From contig NZ_JACHGB010000004.1 of NCBI RefSeq assembly GCF_014202215.1, positions 409,255-473,254 of the forward strand: a DNA stretch of 64,000 nt, written 5' to 3'. Origin of the DNA: Quisquiliibacterium transsilvanicum. GTDB taxonomy: Bacteria; Pseudomonadota; Gammaproteobacteria; Burkholderiales; Burkholderiaceae_E. This document shows positions 52,321 through 63,238 of this stretch, piece by piece. How positions within the stretch are numbered: the first letter of the stretch is position 1; each line of letters starts with the position of its first letter. The translations under genes were made by a program, and so were the position numbers. Under the pieces are notes generated by a model. That model was not told the origin of the DNA, did not search any database, and saw only the letters and a list, made by a program, of their open reading frames with translations.

Positions 52321-54681
52321 TCATTCCCTTGTCTTGAGCACGCCGACCAGGTCGAGCCGGGACAGCCGGCGCTGCACGATCCAGGCACTGACCGCGCCGG
52401 CGGCGAGCGTCGTCAGGCCCGCGTAGGCATAGGTCGATGGCAGGATCACCAGCGGGATCGTGAAGTGCTCGGCGCTGGTGGCCGAGACCAGCGCCATCGA
52501 CAGATGGTAGCCGCCGACGAAGCCCAGGGGGATGCCGAGCAGCAGCTCGATTCCCAGCTCGGCCAGCAGCAGCACCGCCACCTCGCGCTGCGTGAACCCG
52601 AGCACCCGCAGCGTGGCGAGCTCCCATGCGCGCTCGGCCAGCGCGATCCGCGCGCTGTTGTAGACCACCCCGACCGCGATCGCCGCGGCGAACACCGTGA
52701 GCACTCCGGTGAAGAACAGGATGTTCGCCGCGCTGGTCTCGCGCGTGTAGCGGATCAGCGCCGACTTCACGAACACGCCGGCGATCCCCGGCATTTCCTT
52801 GAGCCGGTCGTAGAGCGGTCCCAGGTCGCCGCCGTCGGTGCGCAGCGCGCCGGAGTTCACCAGCGGGCCGTCGCCTGCCAGCGCGGCCAGCGTCTCGAGG
52901 TCCATGTAGACGCCCATTCCCATCAGCTCGCCCACCACGCCGGTCACCGTCAGCTCGCGCTCGCGGCGTTCGCCGTCGAGGAACTCGACGCGCACCGTGT
53001 CGCCCGGGCGCAGCTCGAGCACCCCGGCCAGCCGCTCGGTGAGCAGTGCGCCGCCGGCGGCGAGCGGCGCCACCCGCAGGTGCTCGTCGACCAGCCGGCG
53101 CAGCTGCGCGTCGGGCGCAAGCCCCTGCACCGCGGTGCGGTAGCTGCGATGACCCGCGTGCAGGCGCACCGGGATGCTGCGGCTCGCCTCGGCGCGCAGC
53201 ACACCTGGCAGCCGCGCGAGCTCATGGCCTGCGCCCGGCCCTCGAAGCTCGGTGAAGCCGAGGTAGACGTCGCCGGGCTGCGCCGCACTGAACTGCACCT
53301 CGAGCAGGTGGTCGATCGCGTCCTTCCACCAGGTGCCGGCGATCAGGATGGCCACGGCGCTGGCGATGCCGAGCACGGTGAGCAGCGCGCGGAAGGGGCG
53401 CCGCTCGACCGAGCGCAGGATCATCCGCCCAGCCGGACTTGTGAGCCTGCCCAGGCCCATGCGCTCGAGCAGCAGCGGGCGGAACGCCGGCGGCGAGGGT
53501 GGGCGCATCGCCTCGGCCGCGCGCAGCGAGATCACGCCGCGTACCGCGTGCCAGGAGCCGGCAGCGGCAGCGGCCAGGCAGGCGGCCGCCGCCAGCAGGA
53601 CGATCCACCCGGCGCGCTGGTAGTAGAACTCTGGGAAGTGGAAGAACCCGGTGTACATGCCGGTCATGTAGCGGCCCAGCCAGTCGCCCAGCGCCACGCC
53701 GGCCGCGATGCCGGCGCCGACGATCGCCGCCGAGATCGACAGGTAGTGGGCGACGATGCTGCGGTCCTCGTAGCCCAGCGCCTTGAGCGCCGCGATCTGG
53801 TCGCGCTGGGTGGCCACCTGCCGGCCCAGCACCACGTTGAGGATGAACACCGCCACCGCCAGGAAGACCGTCGGCAGGAACACGCCGAAGGCGCGCTGCT
53901 GCGCGATCTCGCCGGCCAGCACCTTGTCGGAGGCCTGCTCGCGGCGAGGATAGGCGCCGCGCGAACCGTAGGGCGCGAGCAGCCGGTCTAGGTCCTCGAT
54001 GGCGGCGCCGGCGGATGCTCCGGGCCGCAGCTTGATGGCCACGCTGTTGAAGGCGCCGTCCATGTCGAAGGCCGCCGCCAGGCGCTCGCGGTCCATCCAG
54101 AAGATCCCGAAGGAACGGTCGTCCGAGAGCAGCGCGTCGGTGGTCGCGTAGATGTACTCGGGCGACAGCCCCACGCCCACCACCTGCAGCGTCTGCATCC
54201 GGCCGTTGAGCAGCGCGCGCACCGTGCTGCCCGGGCCCAGCTTGCGCGCGCTGGCGAAGGCCTGGTTGACCAGCACTTCGCTGGAACCGCGGGCCGGCCA
54301 GCGCCCGGAGCGCAGGGTGACGCGGTTGATCCCTTCCTCGAGGGCGAACGGGTCGGCGCCGACGATCCGGGCAGCCAGCGGCTGGCGCACGCCCTCCAGC
54401 GCGATCTGGGTGTCGAACACCAGCCGGGTCTGCACCTCGGCCGCGCCGGGGAGCTCGGCGAGCCGAAGCGCGAGCGCGTCCGGTGCGCGGCGGGCCTGGG
54501 AGAACACGTCCGCGAAGCGCGCGGACGCGTAGTAGCGGTCACGCGCTTCGAGCAGAGAATCGTGGGTGGACAGCGAGCCGACGAAGCCGGCGATCCCGGA
54601 GGCCACCACCAGCGCGATGGTCAGCGCCTGCATGCGCAGCGCCCACAGGTCGCGCAGCAGCTTGCGGTGCAGCGCCTTCAC
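52321..54681 (-). CDS. Two-module FtsX-type ABC transporter permease
   Basis: Permease of 786 residues with two FtsX modules, each with a set of membrane segments: one near residues 15-40, a group at about 260-400 ([58 protein letters not shown]), and another from about 430 and 655 to the end ([61 protein letters not shown]). This is the long form that pairs with a LolD-like ATPase and an HlyD adaptor. The substrate is unknown. It overlaps the ATPase gene by 4 bases. Confidence 0.92.
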   Translation of the reverse strand: MKALHRKLLRDLWALRMQALTIALVVASGIAGFVGSLSTHDSLLEARDRYYASARFADVFSQARRAPDALALRLAELPGAAEVQTRLVFDTQIALEGVRQPLAARIVGADPFALEEGINRVTLRSGRWPARGSSEVLVNQAFASARKLGPGSTVRALLNGRMQTLQVVGVGLSPEYIYATTDALLSDDRSFGIFWMDRERLAAAFDMDGAFNSVAIKLRPGASAGAAIEDLDRLLAPYGSRGAYPRREQASDKVLAGEIAQQRAFGVFLPTVFLAVAVFILNVVLGRQVATQRDQIAALKALGYEDRSIVAHYLSISAAIVGAGIAAGVALGDWLGRYMTGMYTGFFHFPEFYYQRAGWIVLLAAAACLAAAAAGSWHAVRGVISLRAAEAMRPPSPPAFRPLLLERMGLGRLTSPAGRMILRSVERRPFRALLTVLGIASAVAILIAGTWWKDAIDHLLEVQFSAAQPGDVYLGFTELRGPGAGHELARLPGVLRAEASRSIPVRLHAGHRSYRTAVQGLAPDAQLRRLVDEHLRVAPLAAGGALLTERLAGVLELRPGDTVRVEFLDGERRERELTVTGVVGELMGMGVYMDLETLAALAGDGPLVNSGALRTDGGDLGPLYDRLKEMPGIAGVFVKSALIRYTRETSAANILFFTGVLTVFAAAIAVGVVYNSARIALAERAWELATLRVLGFTQREVAVLLLAELGIELLLGIPLGFVGGYHLSMALVSATSAEHFTIPLVILPSTYAYAGLTTLAAGAVSAWIVQRRLSRLDLVGVLKTRE

Positions 54682-55466
54682 CAGGAGAGTTCCGACGCGT
54701 TCAGCCTGCTGGCATTGCGCTCGTCGGACACCAGCCGGCCGTCGGCGAGCCGCAGCACCCGGTCCGCCATGCCGGCGATCGCAGCGTTGTGGGTGATCAC
54801 GATCGCCGTGGTGCCCAGCTCAAGGTTGATGCGGGCGATCACATCGAGCACCACCTTGCCGGTGGGGTAGTCGAGCGCCCCGGTCGGCTCGTCGCACAGC
54901 AGCACGTCGGGGCGCTTGGCGATCGCGCGGGCGATCGCGACCCGCTGCTGCTCGCCGCCCGAGAGCTGGGCAGGGAAGTGATCCATGCGCGCCCCGAGCC
55001 CGACCAGCTCGAGCGCCACCTCGGGGCGCATCGGCGCCTGCGCCAGGTCGGTGACCAGCGCCACGTTCTCGCGCGCGGTCAGGCTGGCGATCAGGTTGTA
55101 GAACTGGAAGACAAAGCCGACGTGCTCGCGCCGGAAGCGCGTGAGCTCGCGCTCGTCGGCGCGCGCCAGGTCGTGGTCGCGCCAGTTCAGCTCGCCCGAA
55201 GTGGGGACGTCGAGCCCGCCGAGGATGTTCAGCAGCGTCGATTTGCCGCTGCCCGAGGCGCCGAGCAGCACCACGAATTCGCCGGAGGAGACTTCCAGGT
55301 CGACGCCGCGCAGCGCCTCGATCTCGACCTGCCCGGTGCGGTAGACCTTGCGCAGGCCGCGGGCCCGGAAGACGATCTCGCGGGGCGCTTCGGCGGGGGC
55401 CGGCGCCGCTGCGCCGCCGGGCTCGTGCTCCGTGTTGCCGCCGCTGAGCGGCCCGTCGGCCGTCAT
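54678..55466 (-). CDS. LolD/MacB-type ABC transporter ATP-binding protein
   Basis: ATPase of 262 residues. Walker A is GASGSGKST, the signature is [15 protein letters not shown], Walker B is [12 protein letters not shown], and the switch His lies in VITHNAAIA. The N-terminus has about 27 residues before the domain (Pro/Ala-rich). It is the first gene of the second exporter operon. The stop overlaps the permease start. Confidence 0.94.
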   Translation of the reverse strand: MTADGPLSGGNTEHEPGGAAAPAPAEAPREIVFRARGLRKVYRTGQVEIEALRGVDLEVSSGEFVVLLGASGSGKSTLLNILGGLDVPTSGELNWRDHDLARADERELTRFRREHVGFVFQFYNLIASLTARENVALVTDLAQAPMRPEVALELVGLGARMDHFPAQLSGGEQQRVAIARAIAKRPDVLLCDEPTGALDYPTGKVVLDVIARINLELGTTAIVITHNAAIAGMADRVLRLADGRLVSDERNASRLNASELSW

Positions 55467-55481
55467 GCGCGGGGCGGCGGC

Positions 55482-56657
55482 TCAGCCCAGGGAAAGGTCG
55501 CCGCGCTGCAGCCTGCCCGCGAGGCGGTCGAGGAAATCGAGGCAGTGCCCGAGCTGCGCGATCTCGACGTATTCGTCGGGCTGATGGGCGACCTGGATGT
55601 CGCCGGGACCGCAGACCACGGTCTGCACGCCCACTCCCTGCAGGATGCCCGCCTCGGTGCCGAAGCTCACCCGGTGCGGCGCCGTGCAGCCGCACAGCGG
55701 CATGATCGAGCGCGCGAGGTGCATGTTGCCGCGCTCGTCGAGCGCCGGGGCGTCGACCACCTCGTCGATCGCGATGCCGCATTCGGGGGACACCGCGCGC
55801 ATCGCCGGCAGCAGCACCCGTTCGCAGTGCTCCCGGATCTGGTCGACGACCGAGCCGGCGGACACCCCGGGCAGGGCGCGCACCTCGAAGAGGACCTCGC
55901 AGTCCCTGGCGGTGATGTTGTGCGCCGTGCCGCCGCGGATCATTCCCGCGTGCACGCTGGTGTGCGGGAACTCGAAGCCGTCGTGGCGCAGGCCGGCGGA
56001 CAGCCGGCGCTGCAGGGCGCTGATGAACGCCACCACCTCGGCGCCGATCTCAACCGCAGACACGCCGCGGTCGCGCAGAGAGGAGTGCACCGAGAAGCCG
56101 CGGATCCGGCAGCGGTAGATGGCGGCGCCCTTGTTGGCGACCACCACCTGCATCATCGTCGGCTCGCCGATGATGCAGGCGGCCGGCCGGACCGGCGCTG
56201 CGGCGAGATGGGCGGCCAGCTGGCGCATCCCGCCCATGTCGGTCTCCTCGTCGTAGGAAAGCGCGAGGTGAACCGGAGTGCGCAGGCCGGCGGCGGCCAG
56301 CCGCGGCAGCGTCTCCAGGCAGCAGGCGATGAAGCCCTTCATGTCCGCGCTGCCGCGGCCGTGCAGCCTGCCGTCACGCTCGGTGAGCACGAAGGGATCG
56401 GAGCTCCAGTCCTGTCCCGTCACCGGCACCACGTCGGAATGTCCGGAGAGCATCAGGCCGGGGAGGTCGGCCGGGCCGACGGTGGCGAACAGGTTCGCCT
56501 TGCCAGGTTCAGGGCCATGCTGGACGAAGACGCGGACGCCCAGGTCATCGAGCCGATTGGCGACCCAGTCGATGAGTTCGACGTTGCTGTTGCTGCTGAC
56601 CGTGTCGAAGGCGACCAGCCGGCGCAGCGTCTCGATGGTATCGGGCAGGCGCATCAT
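55482..56657 (-). CDS. argE: Acetylornithine deacetylase
   Basis: M20 metallopeptidase-family enzyme of 391 residues; converts N-acetylornithine to ornithine in arginine synthesis. Zinc ligands appear in [35 protein letters not shown] and [11 protein letters not shown]. The insert dimerisation domain is normal. The alternative start at the second Met gives one residue less. No other arg genes are nearby. The start is divergent from the phosphoglycerate mutase-like gene. Confidence 0.93.
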   Translation of the reverse strand: MMRLPDTIETLRRLVAFDTVSSNSNVELIDWVANRLDDLGVRVFVQHGPEPGKANLFATVGPADLPGLMLSGHSDVVPVTGQDWSSDPFVLTERDGRLHGRGSADMKGFIACCLETLPRLAAAGLRTPVHLALSYDEETDMGGMRQLAAHLAAAPVRPAACIIGEPTMMQVVVANKGAAIYRCRIRGFSVHSSLRDRGVSAVEIGAEVVAFISALQRRLSAGLRHDGFEFPHTSVHAGMIRGGTAHNITARDCEVLFEVRALPGVSAGSVVDQIREHCERVLLPAMRAVSPECGIAIDEVVDAPALDERGNMHLARSIMPLCGCTAPHRVSFGTEAGILQGVGVQTVVCGPGDIQVAHQPDEYVEIAQLGHCLDFLDRLAGRLQRGDLSLG

Positions 56658-56783
56658 TCCAGTTTAGCCGATGGTCCGGCGCACCGTCTGGTATGTTCGG
56701 TGTCCTCGAAAACCGGCCCCGCCGGCGCGCGCCGGCACGGCGTTCCCGCGGCGTTTCCATCCAGCAGGACCCCGACTCCCGCC

Positions 56784-57458
56784 ATGCCCCTGATCCTTCT
56801 CGTGCGCCACGCGCAGGCCTCCTTCGGCACCGACGACTACGACCGCCTCTCCGACCTCGGCCGCCAGCAGTCGCGCTGGCTCGGCGAATACTTCAAGGCG
56901 CGCGGGCTGCAGTTCCGCAACATCTACGCCGGATCGCTGGTGCGCCAGCAGGACACCGCGCGCGAGCTGCTGTCGACCATGGGCCATGATGCGTCCGGGC
57001 TGGTCACCCACGACGGCCTGAACGAGTACCGCGGCGAGGCGCTGTATGCCGCCTACACCGGCGGCGCCGATCCGGTCGCGCAGCAGCGCTCCGACTTCAA
57101 GGGCTACTGGCGCATCTTCCGGGCCGCGATGCAGGCCTGGGCGGAGGGCAGGCTGCCGGACATGCCGGAGACCTGGGACCAGTTCGGCGGGCGGATGCGC
57201 AGCGCCCTCGGTGCGGCCGCCAGCGGCCTCGAGCGCAACGACGTGGCGCTGGTGGTGAGCTCGGGCGGCGCCATCGGGCGGCTGCTGGGCGAGATCACGG
57301 GCGCGCCGTCGAGCACCGCCATCGAGTTCAACCTGCAGTTCCGCAACACCGGTTTCTGCGAGCTGGTGTCGGTGGGCGATTCGCTGCGGGTGGCAAGCTT
57401 CAACAACGTGCCGCACCTGGAGTTCCCGGACCGCCGGCACGCGATCACCTACGCCTGA
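56784..57458 (+). CDS. Histidine phosphatase (phosphoglycerate mutase-like)
   Basis: Protein of 224 residues of the histidine phosphatase superfamily. The catalytic RHG motif has the form VRHAQASFG, so His9 is the phospho-acceptor. The second His is not in a canonical GH context (VVSSGGAIGRLL replaces the usual VSHG), so catalysis may be impaired. An extra SSWSP-type loop is absent. It is probably a broad-specificity phosphatase. It precedes the YeeE-type pair on the same strand by 13 bases. Confidence 0.85.
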   Translation: MPLILLVRHAQASFGTDDYDRLSDLGRQQSRWLGEYFKARGLQFRNIYAGSLVRQQDTARELLSTMGHDASGLVTHDGLNEYRGEALYAAYTGGADPVAQQRSDFKGYWRIFRAAMQAWAEGRLPDMPETWDQFGGRMRSALGAAASGLERNDVALVVSSGGAIGRLLGEITGAPSSTAIEFNLQFRNTGFCELVSVGDSLRVASFNNVPHLEFPDRRHAITYA

Positions 57459-57471
57459 CGTGGAGGCCTCC

Positions 57472-57942
57472 ATGATCGAGCAGCTCTTCCCCAACGGCTC
57501 TGCGCACTACCTCGGCGGCGGCCTGCTGCTGGGCGTTGCGGTGGCCGGCATCTTCGTCGCCACCGGCCTGGTCGCCGGCATGAGCACCGTCTTCAGCTCC
57601 AGCTGGTCCTGGTTCTCGCGGCTTCCGTTCTTCGCGCAGGAGCGCTTCACCGGCAGCCGGCAATGGCGGCTCGTGATGGCGGTGGGCCTGGTGCTGGGCG
57701 CGCTGCTCGCGATGCTCACCGTCGGCGGCGGCGTGCCGGTGGTCACCGGGGTGTCCTGGTGGCAGCTCGCGCTGGGCGGCTTCATCGGCGGCTTCGGCGC
57801 GCGCCTGGCCAACGGCTGCACCTCCGGGCACGGCATCTGCGGAATGGGCTCGCTGCAGCTGCCCTCGCTGCTGGCGGTGCTGATCTTCCTGGCCACCGCG
57901 ATGATCACCGCCAACCTGGTGTCCGCCCTGGGAGGCGCGTGA
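57472..57942 (+). CDS. YeeE/YedE (DUF395) membrane protein, first half
   Basis: Protein of 156 residues with about four hydrophobic segments. The conserved Cys motif is GARLANGCTSGHGICGMGSLQ, which marks YeeE/YedE-type thiosulfate or sulfur carriers. It forms a pair with the next gene, its partner half; the full-length YeeE is a single chain in E. coli. The two genes overlap by one base (TGATG). GTG 57460 is an alternative start. Confidence 0.88.
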   Translation: MIEQLFPNGSAHYLGGGLLLGVAVAGIFVATGLVAGMSTVFSSSWSWFSRLPFFAQERFTGSRQWRLVMAVGLVLGALLAMLTVGGGVPVVTGVSWWQLALGGFIGGFGARLANGCTSGHGICGMGSLQLPSLLAVLIFLATAMITANLVSALGGA

Positions 57943-58355
57943 TGAAGCCCGCCTCGCTGCTTGCGGTCCTCGTGGGCGGAATCGTCTTCGGATTCGGACT
58001 CACCTGGTCGACGATGATCCGTCCCGAGGTGGTGCTGTCCTTCCTGCGCTTCCAGGACTTCGGCCTGCTGCTGGTGCTCGGCAGCGCGGTGGTCGTCACC
58101 GCGCTCGCCTACCAGCTTGCGCCGCGGCTGATGCGCAGGCCGCTGTTCGAGCCGGCCTTCGGGAAGCACGCCTCCGCCCTCGACGCCAGCACGCTGGGCG
58201 GTGCGGCGATCTTCGGCATCGGCTGGGGGCTGTCGGGCGTCTGTCCGGGCCCGGCGATCGCCGGCCTGGGCGCGGGCAACTGGCCGCTGCTGATCGCCCT
58301 CGCGGGCATGTTCGCCGGCGCCTGGGCGCATGGCTGGCTGCAGAGCCGCCGTTGA
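57942..58355 (+). CDS. YeeE/YedE (DUF395) membrane protein, second half
   Basis: Protein of 137 residues with about four hydrophobic segments. It has the partner motif GIGWGLSGVCPGPAIAGLGAGNW with its conserved Cys, and the opening GGIVFGFGLTWSTMIRPEVVLSFL. Together with the preceding gene it should form the sulfur-transport channel. A rhodanese or TusA-like partner was not seen nearby. Confidence 0.88.
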   Translation: MKPASLLAVLVGGIVFGFGLTWSTMIRPEVVLSFLRFQDFGLLLVLGSAVVVTALAYQLAPRLMRRPLFEPAFGKHASALDASTLGGAAIFGIGWGLSGVCPGPAIAGLGAGNWPLLIALAGMFAGAWAHGWLQSRR

Positions 58356-58386
58356 AGCCGGCCCTCGCGCCGCAAGGAGACAGGTG

Positions 58387-59970
58387 ATGCCGATTCTCGA
58401 CCGTTGGCTGCGCGCGGCGGCGCTGGTCGCCGCGCTGGCGCTGCCCGCGCTGGCCTGCGCGCAGACCCTGCGCTGGGCCTCGCAGGGCGATCCGCAGACC
58501 ATGGACCCCCACTCGCAGAACGAGCTGCTCACCAATGCGATGAACGGCCAGGTCTACGAGACCCTGGTGCAGCGTGATCGCAAGCTGCGCCTGGTGGCGG
58601 GCCTGGCCACCGCCTGGGAGCGCGTGTCGCCGACCCGCTGGCGGGTGAAGCTGCGCCATGGCGTGCGCTTCCACGACGGCACTGTCTTCACCGCGGACGA
58701 CGTGGTCTTCTCGGTGCAGCGGGCCAAGGCGCCCACCTCGACGATCCGTGTCTACGCGAACGCGGTCGGCACGCCGCGCAAGGTGGATGCGCACACGGTG
58801 GAGTTCGATCTGCCGGCAGTCAACCCGATCTTCCTCGAGCACCTGGGCACGCTGCAGATCATGAGCCGCGCCTGGTGCGAGAAGCATGACGCGACGCGCC
58901 CGCTGGACTTCGCCAACCGCGAGGAACGCCACACCGCGCGCCACGCCAATGGCACCGGCCCCTGGCAGCTGGTCGCGCGCGAGCCGGACGTTCGCACCGC
59001 CTACCGGCGCAATCCCAACTGGTGGGGACGCTTCGAGGGCAACCTCCAGGAGGTGATCTACACGCCGATCCGCTCCGACGCCACGCGCACCGCGGCGCTG
59101 ATCTCCGGCGAGGTCGATTTCGTCCAGGATCCCGCGCCGCAGGACCTGCCGCGCCTGCGCCGCCATCCGGAGGTGAAGGTGATCGACGGGCAGGAGAACC
59201 GGATCGTCTTCATCGGCATGGACCAGGGCCGCGATGAACTGCTCTACTCGAACGTGAAGGGCCGCAATCCCTTCAAGGACGAGCGGGTTCGGCGCGCGCT
59301 GTACCAGGCGGTGGACATCGAGGCGATGCGTGCGAAGCTGATGCGCGGCCAGTCCCTGCCCACCGGGGCGGTGATGCCCTCGCCGCTGGGCGTCTTCGAG
59401 GATCCGGAGCTGGAGCGCCGCCTGCCCTTCGACCTGCCCGAAGCGAAGCGTCTGCTGGCCGCGGCCGGCTGGGCGCAGGGCTTCGAGGTGACGCTGGACT
59501 GCCCCAACAACCGCTACATCAACGACGAGGAGATCTGCCAGGCGCTGGCCGGGATGTGGGCCCGGCTGAACCTGAAGGTCCGGGTCAATGCGATGCCGCG
59601 CGCCCAGTACTTCGCGAAGATGGAGAAGCTCGACACCTCGATGTACATGCTCGGATGGGGCGGATCGATCACCGACGCGGAGACCACGCTGACTCCGATC
59701 TACCGCAAGCGCGGCGCGGGCGGAGTGGGCGACTACAACTGGGGCCAGGTCGCCAACGACGAGCTCGACCGGCTCGCCGCCGCCTCCAGCCGCGAGCCGG
59801 ATCCGGCGAAGCGCGAGCAGCTGATCCGCGCGGCGGTGCGCGAGCACAACGCGCGCGTCCATCACATCCCGCTGCACCGCCAGGTCATTCCCTGGGCGGC
59901 GCGCAAGGGGGTCGAGGTGGTGCACCGTCCGGACAACTGGTTCGAGTGGCAGTGGGTGAGCAAGCGCTGA
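58387..59970 (+). CDS. Peptide/oligopeptide-type ABC substrate-binding protein
   Basis: Solute-binding protein of the DppA/OppA family (SBP_bac_5), 527 residues. The signal peptide is about residues 1-25 (ending ACA), followed by QTLRWASQGDPQTMDPHSQNELLTNAMNGQVYETLV. The family core LRHGVRFHDGTVFTADDVVFS is clear. No permease or ATPase genes flank it, so it is an orphan. It lies 31 bases after the YeeE pair, with a CAAGGAGA ribosome-binding site. Confidence 0.92.
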   Translation: MPILDRWLRAAALVAALALPALACAQTLRWASQGDPQTMDPHSQNELLTNAMNGQVYETLVQRDRKLRLVAGLATAWERVSPTRWRVKLRHGVRFHDGTVFTADDVVFSVQRAKAPTSTIRVYANAVGTPRKVDAHTVEFDLPAVNPIFLEHLGTLQIMSRAWCEKHDATRPLDFANREERHTARHANGTGPWQLVAREPDVRTAYRRNPNWWGRFEGNLQEVIYTPIRSDATRTAALISGEVDFVQDPAPQDLPRLRRHPEVKVIDGQENRIVFIGMDQGRDELLYSNVKGRNPFKDERVRRALYQAVDIEAMRAKLMRGQSLPTGAVMPSPLGVFEDPELERRLPFDLPEAKRLLAAAGWAQGFEVTLDCPNNRYINDEEICQALAGMWARLNLKVRVNAMPRAQYFAKMEKLDTSMYMLGWGGSITDAETTLTPIYRKRGAGGVGDYNWGQVANDELDRLAAASSREPDPAKREQLIRAAVREHNARVHHIPLHRQVIPWAARKGVEVVHRPDNWFEWQWVSKR

Positions 59971-60048
59971 GCAACCGGCATGGTGCACAGCTGATTCGCC
60001 GCTGACCCCTTGCAGGCGCGCAGCCCGTCCCGGGGGCTTCGGCCGCGG

Positions 60049-60462
60049 TCAGGCGCCGGCGCGGAAGGCCGCAACAAGGGCCGACAGGCGCCGCCAATGG
60101 GAACCCGGCCAGTAGACGCGGCCGCAGCCGGCGCAGCGCCTGAACTCCTGCTGGCCCAGCAGCCGCAGCCGGCGGGCGAGCGCCCCGAGGTGCGCGTCGG
60201 CGAGGAAGCGCAGCGGACCGTCCGCTCCGGGCGCGGCCGGCAGCACGTCGACGATGCTGCCGTCTGTCACCGCGTCGTCGAGCGTGGCCTCGCGGCCGTC
60301 GACCCGCACGCGGCCGATCTCCGTGTGCGGCACGCCGAGCGACTCGATCGCATGTTTCAGGCTGGCGTGTTCGGCGCAGGCGGCCCCTTGCGGCTGCCCC
60401 CTGCGCCAGGCGGCGAGCAGGGCGTCCAGCTCGCCGTGGAAGCGGAAGGTCGCTCTGCTCAC
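60049..60462 (-). CDS. Mut7-C family protein with internal deletion of the RNase core
   Basis: Protein of 137 residues. The first 80 form the Mut7-C ubiquitin-like domain (ATFRFHGELDALL to IVDVLPAA). After RFLADAHLGALARRLRLLG, the normal start of the Mut7-C RNase domain, the sequence jumps directly to RRCAGCGRVYWPGSHWRRL, the normal end of the same domain. About 90-100 residues with the catalytic acidic residues and the first Cys pair are missing. The frame stays open. The start overlaps the stop of the upstream deacylase gene by 4 bases. Likely a nuclease-dead remnant or a reshaped zinc protein. Confidence 0.78.
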   Translation of the reverse strand: MSRATFRFHGELDALLAAWRRGQPQGAACAEHASLKHAIESLGVPHTEIGRVRVDGREATLDDAVTDGSIVDVLPAAPGADGPLRFLADAHLGALARRLRLLGQQEFRRCAGCGRVYWPGSHWRRLSALVAAFRAGA

Positions 60463-62174
60463 CCGCCGGCCGGCACGGCCTCCGTCAGGCGACCCGCCCG
60501 CAGCAGGCGGCCGGGGCGCTCGCCGGTCAGCTCGTCGTCGCGCAGCGTCTCCACGCCGGCGACGAAGGTGTGCCGGTAACCGTCGGCGCGCTGGATCAGC
60601 CGGCGCCCGCCGGCCGGCAGGTCATAGACGATTTCAGGCTTGCGCACCCGCAGCTTCTCGAAGTCGATCACGTTGATGTCGGCGCGCATTCCGGGCGCCA
60701 GTGCGCCACGGTCGGTCAGGCCGTAGGAGAGCGCATTTCCCAGGGTCTGCTTGCGCACCAGGAACTCCAGCGGCAACTGTGCTCCACGGCTGCGGTCGCG
60801 TCCCCAGATCGTGAGCAGCGTGGTCGGGGCGCTGGCGTCGCAGATGGTGCTGACGTGGGCGCCGGCGTCGCTGCCGCTGATCACGCTCGCCTCGTCGGCG
60901 AGCATCTCGCGCACCGCCTCCAGGTTGCCGTGCGCATAGTTCTCGAAGGGATGCATCAGCAGCCCGCGGCCATCGTCGGCCAGCAGCAGCTCCATCGCCA
61001 TCTCCCAGAGGCTCACGCCGTCGGCGCGCGCGAGCTCGGCCAGGCAGTGCCGCGGATCGGGTTCGTAGTCGGGGCGGTCGCCGATCAGGTAGGACTTCTC
61101 CAGCATTCCCTGCATCCGGCGATTGCCGGACTCCTCGGCCAGCAGCCGGGCGCGCAGGGCCGCGTCCTCGCGCAGCCGGCGCACCCGCTGCGCCGGCGAA
61201 AGCGGCTCGAGCTCGCTCCACGAGGGGTGCGCGCCGAAGGGATTGATCGAGGTCTCCAGGCTCATGATCACGCCGACCGGCCGGCCGGCGACCTGCGCCG
61301 ATGCGTCGACGCCGGCGGCACGCGCGGCATGGATGCCGGCCATCACCTGCCGCCACCGGTCCGGATCGCTGCTGTACTCGAGCAGCAGGCAGGACAGCGG
61401 CCGGCCCGCCACTTCGGCGGCTGCGCGCAGGATCTCGAACTCGCCCGGGCCCCAGTCGGAGTTCACCTCGAGCACGCCGGATCCCGCGCGCCGCATCGCC
61501 TGGGCCAGCGCGAAGAGCTCGGGCTCGTCGGCGGTCAGCGTGGGCACCAGGCGGCCGTCGCGCGCGCGGTGCTTGGTGGTGCGCGAAGTGGTGAAGCCGA
61601 ACGCGCCCGCGCGCAGCGCCTCCTCCAGCAGTTCGCCCATCCGCTCCATCTCCTGGGCGGTGGGGGTCTCCGTGTGCGAGGCGCCGCGCTCGCCCATCAC
61701 GTAGAAGCGCAGCGCGGAATGCGGGACCTGGGCGCCGACATCCATCGTGCGCGGCTGGCGCGCCAGCGTGTCGAGGTAGTCGGGGAAGGACTCCCAGTCG
61801 AAGCTCACGCCCTCGTCGAGCACGGTGCCCGGGATGTCCTCGACCCCTTCCATCAGGTTGATCAGGAAGTCGGTGGTGCCGGCCTTGACCGGCGCGAAGC
61901 CGACGCCGCAGTTGCCGAAGATGGCGGTGGTGACGCCATGCCAGCACGAGGGAGTGAGGTCCTGGTCCCAGGTGGCCTGTCCGTCGTAGTGGGTGTGGAT
62001 GTCGACGAAGCCCGGCGTGACCAGCAGGCCGCGCGCGTCGATCTCCCTGCGTCCGCGTGCGGGAACATCGCCCACCGCGGCGATCCTGCCGCTGTCGATC
62101 GCGACGTCTGCCTGGCGGCGGGGTGCGCCGGTGCCGTCGATGACGGTGCCGCCACGGATCACGAGATCATGCAT
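60459..62174 (-). CDS. N-acyl-D-amino-acid deacylase family amidohydrolase
   Basis: Amidohydrolase of 571 residues. Metal-binding elements are [11 protein letters not shown] near residue 64 and the [10 protein letters not shown] Cys segment typical of D-aminoacylases, with later ENYAHGN and [13 protein letters not shown]. The long insertion between these parts ([25 protein letters not shown]) is usual for the group. It hydrolyses N-acyl-D-amino acids or related amides; the true substrate is uncertain. ATG 62174 starts with [16 protein letters not shown], the standard opening. The Mut7-C-like gene follows with a 4-base overlap. Confidence 0.91.
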   Translation of the reverse strand: MHDLVIRGGTVIDGTGAPRRQADVAIDSGRIAAVGDVPARGRREIDARGLLVTPGFVDIHTHYDGQATWDQDLTPSCWHGVTTAIFGNCGVGFAPVKAGTTDFLINLMEGVEDIPGTVLDEGVSFDWESFPDYLDTLARQPRTMDVGAQVPHSALRFYVMGERGASHTETPTAQEMERMGELLEEALRAGAFGFTTSRTTKHRARDGRLVPTLTADEPELFALAQAMRRAGSGVLEVNSDWGPGEFEILRAAAEVAGRPLSCLLLEYSSDPDRWRQVMAGIHAARAAGVDASAQVAGRPVGVIMSLETSINPFGAHPSWSELEPLSPAQRVRRLREDAALRARLLAEESGNRRMQGMLEKSYLIGDRPDYEPDPRHCLAELARADGVSLWEMAMELLLADDGRGLLMHPFENYAHGNLEAVREMLADEASVISGSDAGAHVSTICDASAPTTLLTIWGRDRSRGAQLPLEFLVRKQTLGNALSYGLTDRGALAPGMRADINVIDFEKLRVRKPEIVYDLPAGGRRLIQRADGYRHTFVAGVETLRDDELTGERPGRLLRAGRLTEAVPAGG

Positions 62175-62360
62175 GTACGTTGCTCCTGGTGCTGGCCGCG
62201 GCGCTCTGGTCGGCGTCGGTCGGCGGAAGCGGCCATGGTAGGCCGCGGCAACAGGCAGGGGCAAGACGCGCGCCGTGCAGGGCGCGCCGATTGGAACGGC
62301 AGGGCGAGGAGCCCGGTCCGGCATCGATCGCAGCGGCGCGATCGATGCCTGCAAGGGTGG

Positions 62361-63230
62361 TCAGACCTCGACGTTGTCCAGCAGCCGGGGGGTGCCCAGC
62401 CGGGCTGCACCCAGCACGACCAGCGGCTCGTCGCCGAGGAGTTCGGCGTTGGTGGGTACGTGCAGGTCACGCTGGCGGCGCAGCGTGATGTAGTCGGGCT
62501 TCCAGCCGCGCGCGGCGAGCTCGTTGCAGGCGGCTGCCTCGATGCGCTCCAGCGCTTCGTGGGTGAGCGAGCCATCGGCGCGCGCTGCGCGCACTGCATC
62601 GACCGTCCCGCGCAGCACGCGGTTCAGGCTCGGCGCCTCGCTGCGCTCGCTGGCCGTCAGGTAGCCGTTGCGCGAGGAGAGCGCCAGCCCGTCGGCCTCG
62701 CGCACGGTGTCGTGGCCGACGATGCGCACCGGCAGCGCGAACTGGCGGGCCATGCCGCGGATAAGCATCAGCTGCTGGTAGTCCTTGCGCCCGAATACCC
62801 CGATCTCGGGCTGCACCATCGCGAACAGCTTCATCACCACGGTGCACACGCCGTCGAAGTGGCCTGGGCGCACGGCCCCTTCGAGCGTGGAGGCCAGCGC
62901 CGGATCGGGCACCACGTGGAAGGCCTGCGGCTCCGGGTACATCACCGTTTCGTCCGGGGCGAACAGCAGGTCGCAGCCGGTCTCGCGCAGCAGCGCCGCA
63001 TCGCGCTCGAAGGTGCGCGGGTACTTGTCGAAATCCTCGTTGGGGCCGAACTGCAGGCGGTTGACGAAGACGCTCGCCACCACCGTGCCTTCAGGGCCCA
63101 CCAGGCGCCGGGCTTCGCGCACCAGCGCGAGATGACCCGCGTGCAGGTTGCCCATCGTGGGCACGAAGCCGACGCTGCCCGCGCCGGCGAGCGCGCCGCG
63201 CAGGCCCTCCAGGCTGTCCTCGATCCGCAT
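62361..63230 (-). CDS. panC: Pantothenate synthetase
   Basis: Enzyme of 289 residues that joins pantoate and beta-alanine with ATP. The HIGH-like motif is MGNLHAGH (normally MGALHEGH), the pantoate site is VASVFVNRLQFGPNEDFDKYPRTFERD, the second signature is FGRKDYQQLMLIRGM, and the KMSKS-like loop is LALSSRNGYL. It lies 8 bases after panB on the same strand. It follows panB in the usual order for coenzyme A synthesis. Confidence 0.96.
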   Translation of the reverse strand: MRIEDSLEGLRGALAGAGSVGFVPTMGNLHAGHLALVREARRLVGPEGTVVASVFVNRLQFGPNEDFDKYPRTFERDAALLRETGCDLLFAPDETVMYPEPQAFHVVPDPALASTLEGAVRPGHFDGVCTVVMKLFAMVQPEIGVFGRKDYQQLMLIRGMARQFALPVRIVGHDTVREADGLALSSRNGYLTASERSEAPSLNRVLRGTVDAVRAARADGSLTHEALERIEAAACNELAARGWKPDYITLRRQRDLHVPTNAELLGDEPLVVLGAARLGTPRLLDNVEV

Positions 63231-63238
63231 CGCGCTGC

